From Oscillatoriales cyanobacterium PMM_0080 (GTDB lineage: Bacteria > Cyanobacteriota > Cyanobacteriia > Cyanobacteriales > Microcoleaceae), in NCBI GenBank assembly GCA_949127775.1, contig CASBQF010000019.1, forward strand, positions 1-64,000: a stretch of DNA of 64,000 nucleotides, read 5' to 3'. The translations under genes were made by a program, and so were the position numbers. The notes under the pieces are model-generated. The model was not told where the DNA came from. It ran no database searches and saw only the letters and a list, made by a program, of their open reading frames with translations. Below, piece by piece: positions 1 to 10,468 of the stretch. Each line of letters opens with the position of its first letter. Position 1 is the first letter of the stretch.

Positions 1-230
1 ACAGTATCTCCAGGTGTTAAAGTGATTTGGCGATCGCACCGTGCGGGCCACCAGCTACCTTGGAAGCGGACGCGACCTGTTTGATTCGGATAAATCGATT
101 CATCGACGACTGCTTCTTCGTTGAAATAGACAAAATTGGTGTTGATGTAGTTGTCGATTAACATATTATTTGATGTGCTGTATGCTTGAGTGGAAAAAAT
201 AGAACCGAAAGCTTTTACTACGTTGAACAT
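1..230 (-). CDS. NfeD-like C-terminal domain protein (partial, runs off the left edge)
   Basis: Reverse-strand translation from ATG at 230: [77 protein letters not shown]-x-VRFxGxxWxA pattern of NfeD-type OB folds. Confidence 0.55.
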   Translation of the reverse strand, partial: MFNVVKAFGSIFSTQAYSTSNNMLIDNYINTNFVYFNEEAVVDESIYPNQTGRVRFQGSWWPARCDRQITLTPGDT

Positions 231-936
231 GATATTTGCTCCTGTTGTGTTAAAATATGTGGATGTGTAATTGTCTGTTTTTGCAATTTGAAAGGCTGCA
301 TTTCCTTTGTTTGAGATTGATTGATTGCCCTGATATTTCATTCTTCTTGTCCTTCATCGTTATATCAGGATAAAAGACTAAAAATTTTTGAAATATTGAG
401 GGGATTTGAGAAGCGGTTGCGGCGAGTCTAAATCCAGTAATTTAGAGGTATTGAATTCAGCATTTAGTGGTTGAGCCGTTAGCGGGATTTACCTTAAGGC
501 TGGATGTTGCTAGCTACATTAGCGATTGGTTGATTCCGCATTACTGCTGCTGTGAAGATGTTTCATTTTTGGGTTTGATTTTTGGGTTTGATTTTGTGAC
601 TCGGTGGTGAGTCGTTTGCTTGACACTTACTAATTTGCCAGGAATCGAATGTCTTTTGTCCGATCGACATTCCAGTTTACCTATCTGGTATTGGCACAGG
701 ACACTTTTTCACCGATAACTAACGATTTATCAAGGGTTTCAGCCAAAAACTGTAGCTAGTAGCTGTGCCAATTCAGCAAAGTGGACTACCGCTGTCTGTG
801 AAATCTGAACTTACGCAATGTCGATCGCCCCATCAGGAAAATCCGTAGATATCCAGTCTGTGACTCATAGCATCTCCGGTAAAAATACCCGTTATACGTT
901 TGATAGATCGGAATGCAAGTCCTCAGAGTCCTCAGA

Positions 937-2439
937 GGACTCAAGTCCAATGGCACTGAAAAAGGCTTAATCACGCCCTCAGTTTAGCTTTCAAGACAGA
1001 GCGAGGTTCCTGCATTCGAGGATAGGGTTTCGGTCTGCGTTTCAAAACTCTAGGCTCAGAACGCTCAGGTCGAATCGTGAGTAAATTAGTTGCCACCTGC
1101 TCTAACAGCAATTGATGCCATTGTCGCTGTTGGCGTTTCCCTGTAGTTGCCAACAGCGTTAATAACAGATTAAATTGCTGTCTTGTCGATTGGAATGATA
1201 TCTGAAAAGCTGTATGTTCAGAGGAAGATACTGCCTGCCATATAATGGTACGTAATAAAGTGTAAGCTAGTAAGTGTGTCCAGATTTCCTTTCTCACCAT
1301 GACCGGAGTTTTAGCTGTTAACATCTCCATTTTTAAGGTAGTTTTGAGATAGCGTAAATTCACTTCGGCTGCTGACCAACGTAGCCCATATAAAAGAGTT
1401 AACTGTTGAACACTATACTGTTTGGCATCAAGTAATGTTGTCACTATAATTATCCGCTTGTCTCGAAAACCACGCTGTTTAATACGCAAGCAGACTTCCC
1501 GAACAATGAAATTATCCGGCAATCCTTCAAATTCCTCATTACTCATGTGTTTGGGGCACTGTTGGGGTTTATTCCAGACTACCTGATGGTCACCAATTCC
1601 TAACTTTTTACCCCGTCGAAAGTCCGTCTTACGGAGATGATTTTTATGGAAAACAGCATCCGCTCCTTGCTGTTTCACCAAAACCAAATCGACATAATTG
1701 CCATAAGCTCGATCCGCTAATATCACATCGTCTGGGAGTAAATTTGCATAAAGCAAACGGCCGATCACAAGTTCACTGGTCGCCAAGGAAGCTATACCAG
1801 CAGATACCACAGCCCCAGTCAGCAATGAAAAGAGTACCACTATTTTAGCGATGGGAAATCCACACCCAGGTTTTTGATTGGTATGTTGCGGATACTCGGC
1901 TTGATTTGCAGCAGTATCGCTCATCAACACAGTTGTTCCGTCGCAAACTCGCACTCGCCGTCCACGCCATTGTTGTTCTGTTGGAACTTGCTTTTCTAAT
2001 TCCTCTGCCACGAACGGTACTAACTGTTGAGCAAGTCTCGATGGTAGTCTTTGGCGAGCTTTACTGTATGCCCCTGTATCTGAAGAAGGAGGCACTGCTC
2101 CGGCGGAACTCAGCCAGATACCCATACGCTTCACGGCTTGACTCAAACTTTTGTCTGGAGAGAGCACCTGGGATATCATCGCCCATAAGGTCACTATCGG
2201 TGTGTAGACGCTGCTGTAATACGTCACGTTCTCGTTCGCTAGAAGCTCTTGGACTTTAGACTCTGGTAGCAGCCCCTCCCACGGCAAGGCAATGCTCTGC
2301 AAAAATTGTTGTTTGAGAATAGACGCACGATTTGGCATAATGGAAATAGATTTTTGTGTTTGTAAGGCAATGATCTATATATATATTGCCTTACAGATTT
2401 TTTTTTGCTGACTTTTTCAGTGCCATTGGACTCAAGTCC
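937..2439. mobile_element. Complete IS4-type insertion sequence (949-2427) with flanking 12-bp TSD
   Basis: 16-bp terminal inverted repeats AATGGCACTGAAAAAG at 949 and ending at 2427; identical 12-bp flanks GGACTCAAGTCC at 937-948 and 2428-2439; transposase ORF fills the interior. Confidence 0.93.
971..2338 (-). CDS. IS4-type DDE transposase
   Basis: 455-aa intact ORF; IS4-like features (SDTGAYSKARQRLP, DGTTVLMSDTAANQAEYPQ, LADRAYGNYVDL, YGLRWSAAEVNLRYLKTTLKMEML). Confidence 0.92.
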   Translation of the reverse strand: MPNRASILKQQFLQSIALPWEGLLPESKVQELLANENVTYYSSVYTPIVTLWAMISQVLSPDKSLSQAVKRMGIWLSSAGAVPPSSDTGAYSKARQRLPSRLAQQLVPFVAEELEKQVPTEQQWRGRRVRVCDGTTVLMSDTAANQAEYPQHTNQKPGCGFPIAKIVVLFSLLTGAVVSAGIASLATSELVIGRLLYANLLPDDVILADRAYGNYVDLVLVKQQGADAVFHKNHLRKTDFRRGKKLGIGDHQVVWNKPQQCPKHMSNEEFEGLPDNFIVREVCLRIKQRGFRDKRIIIVTTLLDAKQYSVQQLTLLYGLRWSAAEVNLRYLKTTLKMEMLTAKTPVMVRKEIWTHLLAYTLLRTIIWQAVSSSEHTAFQISFQSTRQQFNLLLTLLATTGKRQQRQWHQLLLEQVATNLLTIRPERSEPRVLKRRPKPYPRMQEPRSVLKAKLRA

Positions 2440-2615
2440 TTACTACAGACCAATCTTGGCTGCTTGAGTGTATACAATGCACCTTGAGACTGACTCAAAT
2501 ATCGCGACTAGGAGTTTTCGATGAATGTAGCTCGATCGCACCCGCTCGATCGCAATTATTAAACAAGTCGAACTTAAAATCAATTCATAAATTCAGAATC
2601 TTAAACTCATAAAAG

Positions 2616-3092
2616 TCATAACTCTATAAAACCTGCTTGATACTGCATAATTGTTACAGGAATTCTGAATAAAGTTTTACCTAATTGAGACAAACCGAAC
2701 TTGAATTTAAGCGACTGCGGCAACTCTTGTACGGAAACTTCTGTGAAGCCAAAGCGAGTATAAAATGATGCGAGTCCTTTTCCCAAACATTCTAGATATA
2801 GCGGTTTCGTAGCTTGTTCAATTAAATATTTTGTGAGGTAGCTTCCCAAACCTCGATCGCGCCAATCCTTCATCACCACCAAACTGCCCAATTCTTGCGC
2901 GCCCGCAAAGTTCCGCAACTGTCCGCAAGCAGCCAATTTTCCGCTGCATTCCATCACCCAAAATTGCTCCCAGCGCAACTGAGTTGGGTCAAGTTTGGCG
3001 CTCCACACTAACATTCTAATTGATTTGATGTCGTGAGATGAGGCTGGGCGGATGGCGCATTCTGACGGCAAGGAACAAGAATTCTGACTCAT
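2616..3092 (-). CDS. GNAT family N-acetyltransferase
   Basis: Start re-set to MSQNSCSLPSECAIRPAS because the longer ORF overlaps the convincing gene on the other strand; DWRDRGLGSYLTKYLIEQA acetyl-CoA loop. Confidence 0.8.
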   Translation of the reverse strand: MSQNSCSLPSECAIRPASSHDIKSIRMLVWSAKLDPTQLRWEQFWVMECSGKLAACGQLRNFAGAQELGSLVVMKDWRDRGLGSYLTKYLIEQATKPLYLECLGKGLASFYTRFGFTEVSVQELPQSLKFKFGLSQLGKTLFRIPVTIMQYQAGFIEL

Positions 3093-3128
3093 TAGTTTTG
3101 ATATAATTATAAAAAGCCCATAAATATT

Positions 3129-3569
3129 ATGCCAATTTATTTCTACAGCACTCGCAACGAATACGGCAGTTTTTCTAATTTCTCTGCTCACGGCTTCGAG
3201 TTGGATGGAGAATACTGGCCGACTACCGAACATTACTTTCAAGCACAAAAGTTTCCGGGTACGCCTGAAGTCGATCGAATTCGCCAAGTAAAAACGCCAA
3301 AAGATGCAGCAAAAATGGGGCGCTCTCGTCAACTTCCCCTCCGGCAAGATTGGGAACAAGTCAAAGATGATCTGATGCGAAAAGCTGTACTCCGCAAATT
3401 TGAAACTCATGCCGATATTCGCGAAATTTTACTCGCAACGGCTGATGAAGAAATCGTCGAAAATGCCCCGGGAGATTACTATTGGGGTTGCGGCAAAGAT
3501 GGCAGCGGCAAAAATATGTTGGGACATATTTTGATGGAAGTGCGCGAGATGTTACGAAAATCCACGTAG
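3129..3569 (+). CDS. NADAR family protein (YbiA-like)
   Basis: FYSTRNEYGSFSNFSAHGFELDGEYWPTTEHYFQAQKF and YYWGCGKDGSGKNMLGHILMEVRE match the NADAR family. Confidence 0.92.
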   Translation: MPIYFYSTRNEYGSFSNFSAHGFELDGEYWPTTEHYFQAQKFPGTPEVDRIRQVKTPKDAAKMGRSRQLPLRQDWEQVKDDLMRKAVLRKFETHADIREILLATADEEIVENAPGDYYWGCGKDGSGKNMLGHILMEVREMLRKST

Positions 3570-3591
3570 CGAGTAAAACAGAACTTACCAG

Positions 3592-3795
3592 TTAGTAGTG
3601 AGGACTGAAGTCCTTTCTTTCTCGGCGTTGCTGAATTCAGGTATGATTCACCTAGCGAAGGTAATCCCTGAAATTTAGAGTAGGGGCAATTCATGAATTG
3701 CCCCTACTCTAAATTTCGGAAGCAAATCATACTCCAAATCAGCAACGCCTCTTTCTAGATACAAGAAAGAGGACTGAAGTCCTTATTACGAACCT
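3592..3795. repeat. REP-like palindrome (GTAGTGAGGACTGAAGTCC...GGACTGAAGTCCTTATTACGAACC) carrying an internal hairpin element at about 3623-3749
   Basis: Outer inverted arms; the internal element has ends ggcgttgctga/tcagcaacgcc and is flanked by 7-bp direct repeats TCTTTCT (3616-3622, 3750-3756). Confidence 0.75.
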
Positions 3796-4367
3796 ATAAT
3801 CAAACAGGACTCACTTAACCGTAAGTCCTGCAAAGCTCATAAACGAGCATTTTTTTCTTTTTTTAAACAGTTAGATCAAAAATCCAGTCTACAGACTATC
3901 GAATTCTGTGTCAATCTCCTCAGGCTGTTCTAGTAGAGGGTTTCGCCTCTCCTCGGAGACTGCAAAGCAGGGGAAACGGTAAAAACCCTGCACCACTTTT
4001 TTTTTCACAGTTAATGTCGATCGCAATCAACTTTTATGGTGATTAGTACAGCATTGTTTGCCAGTCGCCTTCCGGACACTGTTCTCCTTGGGTTGGCGAT
4101 TCACAGGTAAAACAACAAAACTCCTGTTCTGGGTAAGGTTGATTTTTTATTTATGCTGTATGTTTCTATTCTCTGCTATTTCTCTAAAGTGTGACCTTTT
4201 GTACAGAATTCTTTACACTTTTTTGATCGCAAAGATGCTTTTCTGGCCTTAATAAAAGGATCGATTGCACTTTTGGAATCCTCCCTCAGACTTATGTTTG
4301 GGGATCGCAGCTTAAGAGAGTTTCAACCGAATTCTAAGATTGCTAACAGACAGTTAAGATGTTTGAG

Positions 4368-5072
4368 TTATTTGGCTATATTCACGCCAAACTGACGCTT
4401 TTGCTGTTGAATTCGGTTGAATTCTTTCTGTTCTTCGCACAGTAAAGTATTATCGATCGGCGATCGCATATCCCACTGCAACTCTGACAGTAACAGCAAA
4501 CATCCGGCCATAATTATGCCTGTGGTTAGATATTGCCAAGGGGTAACGAAGGTTAATAGAGGTATGCTAAATAGATGAGTTAGCCCGATCGCCATAAAAG
4601 CGCGCGATCGCAAACCAAGTCCAGTACAAAAATAGCCGATCGCGCTCAACCCCAGCCACAAATCGCACAGATGCAGCAACAAACCACTCCAACCGGCAAA
4701 AATACTGCAATCCGTCAGCACCAAACCAGAAATCATCAAAATCGCCCAAGCATAAAGAATCCAGCTAACCCGCTCAACCTTTACCCAAAACAAAGTCAAA
4801 ACCGCCATGATCACAGTGCCAATTAGAGTCACTGTTGACCACAAAATCGCCTGAAAGCTCCAACTAAGCGGGACAAACTGAGCCGTAAAAAAAATCCCCG
4901 CCGTCACGACAGCCCAAAGCAAAAAAGTTTGGTCAATGCGGGTATAAAATCCTGAGAAAAGAGTAATATTTCCGACTTGCCAGCGGAGGCGCAAGAGGCC
5001 TGCGAGGTCTTGTACGTCGAGATGTTCTTGTTTGGAGCGGATGAGGGGTTCACAGGGGTTGAAGAAGGTCAT
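4368..5072 (-). CDS. Conserved multi-pass membrane protein of unknown function
   Basis: 234-aa ORF with several hydrophobic segments. Confidence 0.7.
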   Translation of the reverse strand: MTFFNPCEPLIRSKQEHLDVQDLAGLLRLRWQVGNITLFSGFYTRIDQTFLLWAVVTAGIFFTAQFVPLSWSFQAILWSTVTLIGTVIMAVLTLFWVKVERVSWILYAWAILMISGLVLTDCSIFAGWSGLLLHLCDLWLGLSAIGYFCTGLGLRSRAFMAIGLTHLFSIPLLTFVTPWQYLTTGIIMAGCLLLLSELQWDMRSPIDNTLLCEEQKEFNRIQQQKRQFGVNIAK

Positions 5073-5284
5073 TCCGTATAGTTTAAAATATCAAGTTTTG
5101 CGTATTGTAACAAAACGTCAAGAAGATTTTGCAGATTTTAATATACTTTTTTTTTATTCTCCGGCTCTGCCTGGGGAGGTAGATCCGGAGGCTCTGCCTC
5201 GATTCCCAACAAGTGAGGCAGAAGGCTGCGTTAAGCTTGGACTAACGCAGCCTTGAGGTTTAGGTTTAAGTAAGTCTCCAATAC

Positions 5285-5536
5285 TTATCTTTTCTTTGGA
5301 TCGTAAATAAAGTAAACATCCACACGAATTGGTCTATCATTTTTGCCTGTCAAGTGTACTTGCCACGTACCTGTGGGAACCTTGCGAAAATATGATTTAC
5401 CATTCTGTATCTGGTAGATTGGCCTTGTTGAGCGATCTACTAATTTTGCGGCACGTTCAACAGTGCAGCCCATTTCCACCGGAACTGCGATCGGCTGGTT
5501 GAACAGATTGAACTCTTCGCTGTTATAATTAGTCAT
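5285..5536 (-). CDS. Hypothetical small protein
   Basis: 83-aa ORF with start and stop; no family recognised. Confidence 0.5.
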   Translation of the reverse strand: MTNYNSEEFNLFNQPIAVPVEMGCTVERAAKLVDRSTRPIYQIQNGKSYFRKVPTGTWQVHLTGKNDRPIRVDVYFIYDPKKR

Positions 5537-5874
5537 GAGAAGTCCTCGTTCTAAATAAACGATAAATTACAGAGTGCTACTGGTTGCTGCCAGTGGCTCC
5601 CCAAAACTGATAAGCGTAAAGCGTCTCTAGTACCACCTAGGGCGCTTGTTTGCTTAAAGGCAGTGTAACACTGCTTTTAAAAATATACAATAAAAATAAT
5701 GTACATTTTGCGATACGTATGGTAAATTAGACGTATGAAGCAAAAAAGCCTTGTATAACAAGCATTTCCTTGTTTCCCAGTTCTAGATCCCGTAAGTCTC
5801 AGATAAGGGAGGCAGAGCCTCTGGATATCGATTCTCCAGATCTGCCTGAGAACCAGTTAAACCCAATAAACATT

Positions 5875-8800
5875 ATGAAAAATACATTTATCTCTCGATT
5901 TAGTCCGAGTTTAATGGAACCCGAAACCCTCGAAGCCATCCTCGTACAGCGTCACGCATTAGCAGAAAATTTAGTAGAGCTAATCCGGGTGAGCGCCCTA
6001 ACAGATAACAAGCATTTTCAACTGCTAATTGGGCCGCGTGGCATTGGCAAAACCCACTTGGTTTCCCTGATTTATTATCGGGTAGCTAAGATGGAGGATT
6101 TGCAGAATAAATTGCTAATTGCGTGGCTGCACGAAGAGGAATGGGGGATGATTGCGTCTTTTTTTGATTTATTGCGGGGAATATTCCGGGCTATTGCTAA
6201 AAAATATAAAGCAGAATATGAAGCTGAGTTACATGATGATGTTGAAAAGCTTTATGATTTGTCGCCGGAGAAAGCTGAATTTAAGGCAGCCGAATTACTG
6301 AGAGACTTTGTTGGCAAGCGGGTGCTATTGTTGATTGTCGAAAATTTAGAGGACGTGTTTAGCGGCTTGGGGGATTTCGGGCAGAAGCAGTTGATGGCGT
6401 ACATTAAAAATTATTCGTTTTTGACAATTTTGGCAACATCACAAAGCTTGTTTGATGGAGTCAAGCTTTCTAATAATCCTTTTTATGATTTTTTTGATTT
6501 ACATACATTAAATGAGTTTAAGGTTGATGATGCTGTAGATTTGTTAAATCACATTGCTAAGTTAGAAGGAAATAATGATTTAGCATCTTTTATTCAAACT
6601 CCCAGAGGGCGCGATCGTATTAAAGGTGTCCATTACCTTTCTGGTGGCATTCCTCGCGTCTATATTGCTTTTTCGGCTTTTCTGATGACGGCTGAATCGC
6701 TAAATAAATTAGTAGAACCATTCATGGAAATGCTGGATAGTCTCACGCCATACTATCAGGATAAGATGAAATATATTTCACCTCAGCAACGAAAGATTGT
6801 TGACTTTTTGTGCGATCGAGGTGGCGCTGTACGAGTAAAAGAAATTGCTAAACGATGTTTTATAGAGCAGCGAACTGTATCTAGCCAACTTAAAGATTTG
6901 CGAGATAAGGGTTATGTTAAAGCTGAAGAAATTGGACGTGAGTCTTGGTATGAATTGCGGGAACCATTGATGCGTTTTTGCCTAGAAGTAAAAAAGCAGC
7001 GAAATAAACCTATTAGATTAATTGTGGATTTTATTCGGGTTTTGTATACGCGGCAAGAGTTGCAGCAGCGATTGGGATTGAAGATGGTAGATGTGGATTT
7101 TGCGGACAAGGAAAGTCTCTTTGAGTATAGGCAAAATTTGGAACTAATTCCAACTGATGCTGTGATGGAACGAGAATATTATGCGCGGGCGCTGGAGGCT
7201 ATTGAGAGAAATGAGGAAGATCCGCGTCTGAAGGCTTATTTTGATGAGATTGAATATTGTCGCGAACAAGAAGATGATGTTTCTGCTTTAGCATATGCGG
7301 AAAAATTGGTAACAAGTCGCGGCGAGGCAAAGGATTGGTCGGAAAAGGGAAGTTGTTTGAATAGGCTTAAACGCTACGATGAAGCTTTGGAATGTTTAGA
7401 CAAAGCTATTGAAATTGACTCCAATTATGCGAGCGCTTGGACTAATAAAGGTAATGTACTCTACAACCTCAAACGCTATGATGAAGCATTAGAATCCTTT
7501 GATATGGCGATCGAACTTGATACCAATTATCACTTAAATTGGGGTATAAGAGGGGATGTACTTAAAAATCTGAAACGCTATGAAGAAGCATTAGGATCTT
7601 ATGATAGAGCGATTGAACTTTATGACAATCATCACTTACCTTGGGCTTTACGAGGCGATATACTCAACACCCTCAAACGGTATGATGAAGCATTAAAATC
7701 CTTCGATTGGGCGATCGAACTAGATACAAATTATCAGTGGGCTTGGAGTCAAAGAGGCAATATACTCTACAACCTCAAACGGTATGATGAAGCTTTAGAA
7801 TCTTACGATCGGGCGATCGAACTTGATGTCAACGATAAGTGGACTTGGGTTTTACGAGGTGGTGTACTCGACAACCTCAAACGGTATGATGAAGCTTTAG
7901 AATCTTACGATCGGGCGATCGAACTTGATGTCAACGATAAGTGGACTTGGTACTTGCGAGGTGATGTACTAAACAACCTCAAACGCTATGATGAAGCCTT
8001 AGTATCTTACGATCGTGCGATCGAACTAGATGCCAATGATCAGTCGGCTTGGGCTAATCGAGGCAATCTACTCAACAACCTCAAACGCTATGACGAAGCC
8101 TTAGTATCTTTCGGTCGCGCGATCGAACTTGATCCTAATTATCAGTGGGCTTGGGCTAACCGAGGCAATGTACTCAACAATCTCAAACGCTACGACGAAG
8201 CATTAGGATCTTATGATAGAGCGATCGCACTTGACGACAATCATAAGTGGTATTGGTATTGGCGAGGCGATGTACTCGACAACCTCAAACGCTACGATGA
8301 AGCATTAGCATCTTACGAGCGGGTGATCGAACTTGACCCGAATGATCAGTGGTATTGGACTAAGAGAGGCGATGTGCTCAACAGCCTCGAACGCTATGAA
8401 GAAGCTTTAGAGTCCTGGGATAAAATGATCGATATCCTTCCAAACGATCACTTGTTTTGGGTTAAACGAGTCCCTGTACTCAACAACCTCGAACGCTATG
8501 AAGAAGCCTTAGCATCCTGCGAAAAAGCGATCCACCTTGTATCAAATTATGCAAGTATTTGGCATATTCGGGGTCATGTACTCAATAACCTCAAACAGTA
8601 TGAAGAAGCCTTAGTATCTTTTGATAAAGCGATCGAACTTGATGCCAATTATCAGTCGGCTTTGGCTAGGAGAGGTAATGTACTTATCAACCTCAAACGC
8701 CATGAAGAAGCCTTGGTATCTTTAAATCTGGCGCTCAAACTTGATGCCAATTATCAGTGGGTTTGGGTTTTACGAGGTGGTGTACTCATGATCCTCAAAC

Positions 8801-9543
8801 GGTATGATGAAGCTTTAGTATCCTTAAATCGGGCGATCGAACTTGATGCAAATGATCAGTTGGCTTGGGCTTTACGAGGTGGTATACTCATTATCCTCAA
8901 ACGCTATGATGAAGCCTTAGTATCTTTCGATCGCGCGATCGAACTAGATGCCAATAATCAGTCGGCTTGGGTTTTACGAGGCAATGTACTCAACAACCTC
9001 AAACGCTACGATGAAGCTTTAGCATCCTTAGATAGAGCGATCGCACTTGGCGATCAAGATTCACCTGTCTTCTTCAATCGCGCCATTGCCATTCTCGGAT
9101 TGAATCGTTGGAATGAAGGCATCACCGCCTTAGACGACGCATTTAAACGCCTAGAACTCGATAATGAAGCAGATTCAGATGATGCCGAATTAATTATCAG
9201 AAACCTGTTCGCGCACACCAACGATCCAGCGATATCTCAGACTCGCATCGCCAGCCTAATTGCAGTTTACGAAAAACACAAAAATCTCTCAGTCTTAGGA
9301 CAGGGAATCGTCCGAAACATCCCCGCGCTAATGTCAGAAATGGTCAGCGACAAAGCCGCCCGCACTTGGTTAGAATTGTGGCAAGAACAAACCAGCAACT
9401 ACGAACAATTCCAAATTCCCATCCGCCTGCTGAATGCGGCTGTCCGCTATAAGGAAACCAAGGGCGACAGACGAGTTTTGCTAGAACTTCCCATTGAAGA
9501 ACGCACTTTATTAGAACCGTTGGTGTCAGGAAAAGTAGAATAA
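5875..9543 (+). CDS. AAA/STAND-like ATPase with winged-helix segment and long TPR array
   Basis: Walker A GPRGIGKTHL, Walker B-like RVLLLIVENLED, wHTH-like VKEIAKRCFIEQRTVSSQLKDLRDKGYV, then 17 consecutive 34-aa TPRs (consensus AWxxRGNVLNNLKRYDEALxSYDRAIELDxNxx). ATG at 5875 preferred over 5770. Confidence 0.88.
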   Translation: MKNTFISRFSPSLMEPETLEAILVQRHALAENLVELIRVSALTDNKHFQLLIGPRGIGKTHLVSLIYYRVAKMEDLQNKLLIAWLHEEEWGMIASFFDLLRGIFRAIAKKYKAEYEAELHDDVEKLYDLSPEKAEFKAAELLRDFVGKRVLLLIVENLEDVFSGLGDFGQKQLMAYIKNYSFLTILATSQSLFDGVKLSNNPFYDFFDLHTLNEFKVDDAVDLLNHIAKLEGNNDLASFIQTPRGRDRIKGVHYLSGGIPRVYIAFSAFLMTAESLNKLVEPFMEMLDSLTPYYQDKMKYISPQQRKIVDFLCDRGGAVRVKEIAKRCFIEQRTVSSQLKDLRDKGYVKAEEIGRESWYELREPLMRFCLEVKKQRNKPIRLIVDFIRVLYTRQELQQRLGLKMVDVDFADKESLFEYRQNLELIPTDAVMEREYYARALEAIERNEEDPRLKAYFDEIEYCREQEDDVSALAYAEKLVTSRGEAKDWSEKGSCLNRLKRYDEALECLDKAIEIDSNYASAWTNKGNVLYNLKRYDEALESFDMAIELDTNYHLNWGIRGDVLKNLKRYEEALGSYDRAIELYDNHHLPWALRGDILNTLKRYDEALKSFDWAIELDTNYQWAWSQRGNILYNLKRYDEALESYDRAIELDVNDKWTWVLRGGVLDNLKRYDEALESYDRAIELDVNDKWTWYLRGDVLNNLKRYDEALVSYDRAIELDANDQSAWANRGNLLNNLKRYDEALVSFGRAIELDPNYQWAWANRGNVLNNLKRYDEALGSYDRAIALDDNHKWYWYWRGDVLDNLKRYDEALASYERVIELDPNDQWYWTKRGDVLNSLERYEEALESWDKMIDILPNDHLFWVKRVPVLNNLERYEEALASCEKAIHLVSNYASIWHIRGHVLNNLKQYEEALVSFDKAIELDANYQSALARRGNVLINLKRHEEALVSLNLALKLDANYQWVWVLRGGVLMILKRYDEALVSLNRAIELDANDQLAWALRGGILIILKRYDEALVSFDRAIELDANNQSAWVLRGNVLNNLKRYDEALASLDRAIALGDQDSPVFFNRAIAILGLNRWNEGITALDDAFKRLELDNEADSDDAELIIRNLFAHTNDPAISQTRIASLIAVYEKHKNLSVLGQGIVRNIPALMSEMVSDKAARTWLELWQEQTSNYEQFQIPIRLLNAAVRYKETKGDRRVLLELPIEERTLLEPLVSGKVE
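7320..9060 (+). repeat. In-frame 102-bp (34-aa) tandem repeats encoding TPRs
   Basis: Repeated LKRYDEAL...RAIELD; a 78-bp stretch is identical at 7771-7848 and 7873-7950; GCGATCG-containing segment recurs in many units. Confidence 0.93.
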
Positions 9544-9690
9544 GTAAAACAGGATTTACGGACTCCGACAAAGAAACCGGGTTTTTCACCTAATCTGCGG
9601 GTTCAACCAACTATTTTCGTAAAAAACCCCGGTTTCTGAGTCCCTATGCGTAAAATAGAAATTGATGATACTAGCAAAGGACTCATCCCC

Positions 9691-10386
9691 ATGACGGCAA
9701 CAATTCCCACAAAAACCTCATCAGAAATCATCTACCCGGACAGCGACGGCAAACCCATGTCTGACAATACCAAACAGTTTGAACTAATTGTCACCATTCA
9801 AGGGGGAATAGATGCTTTATACAAAGATAACGAAAATGTCTTTGTAGCAGGTGACTTGCTGTGGTATCCAGTCGAAGGAGATAACAAAACTCGCGTCGCA
9901 CCTGATACGATGGTAGTGTTTGGCAGACCGAAAGGTTACAGAGGTTCTTATCAACAGTGGTTTGAAGACAATATCCCTCCGCAAGTTGTCTTTGAAATCC
10001 TCTCACCGGGAAAGCGCATGGGAAAAATATTTGAGCTGTTTAATTTCTATGATAATTATGGAGTCGAAGAATGTTATATTTACGATCCAAAAGATAATGA
10101 GTTAATGGGTTTTCTGCGAAGTAATGGAGAACTAAACTATATTGAATTAATGGATGGTTGGGTGAGTCCGCGTTTGCAGATCCGTTTTCAAACTGCATCG
10201 GGAGACTTGGAAATTTATCGGCCTGATGGAAAGAAGTTTTTGTCCTATGTGGAGTTGTCAAGACAACAGGAGTTAGCACAGCAACAAATGGAACTAACAC
10301 AGCAACAAATGGAACTAACACAGCAAAAAGCCGATCGCCTTTCCGACAAATTGCGAGAAATGGGCATAAATCCAGAGGAGATTTGA
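9691..10386 (+). CDS. Uma2 family (DUF820) PD-(D/E)XK-like protein
   Basis: APDTMVVFG, PPQVVFEILSPGKRMGK, FYDNYGVEECYIYDP; C-terminal QQMELTQ repeats; ATG at 9691 preferred. Confidence 0.9.
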   Translation: MTATIPTKTSSEIIYPDSDGKPMSDNTKQFELIVTIQGGIDALYKDNENVFVAGDLLWYPVEGDNKTRVAPDTMVVFGRPKGYRGSYQQWFEDNIPPQVVFEILSPGKRMGKIFELFNFYDNYGVEECYIYDPKDNELMGFLRSNGELNYIELMDGWVSPRLQIRFQTASGDLEIYRPDGKKFLSYVELSRQQELAQQQMELTQQQMELTQQKADRLSDKLREMGINPEEI

Positions 10387-10468
10387 ACTAAGAAGACGAG
10401 GCGGTTAAAACCGCTGTCTTATGACAACCGTCCGTTTTAGGAAACGTTGTTTATTATTAACCAAATTT

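Noticed and set aside
1906-2259. 117-aa ORF antisense to the transposase
   Set aside because: Fully inside a convincing transposase gene; likely shadow ORF.
2616-3410. 264-aa version of the acetyltransferase
   Set aside because: N-terminal extension overlaps the NADAR gene and has no recognisable homology; shorter start used.
3479-3694. ORF sharing MNCPYSKFQGLPSLGESYLNSAT with the ORF at 40102
   Set aside because: Shared peptide is translation of a palindromic DNA repeat present at both loci, not a protein family.
4058-4252. 64-aa hydrophobic ORF
   Set aside because: Short, AT-rich intergenic, no recognisable family; not reported as a gene.
7320-9060. Non-coding minisatellite
   Set aside because: The 102-bp period is in frame and encodes canonical 34-aa TPRs in an intact ORF.
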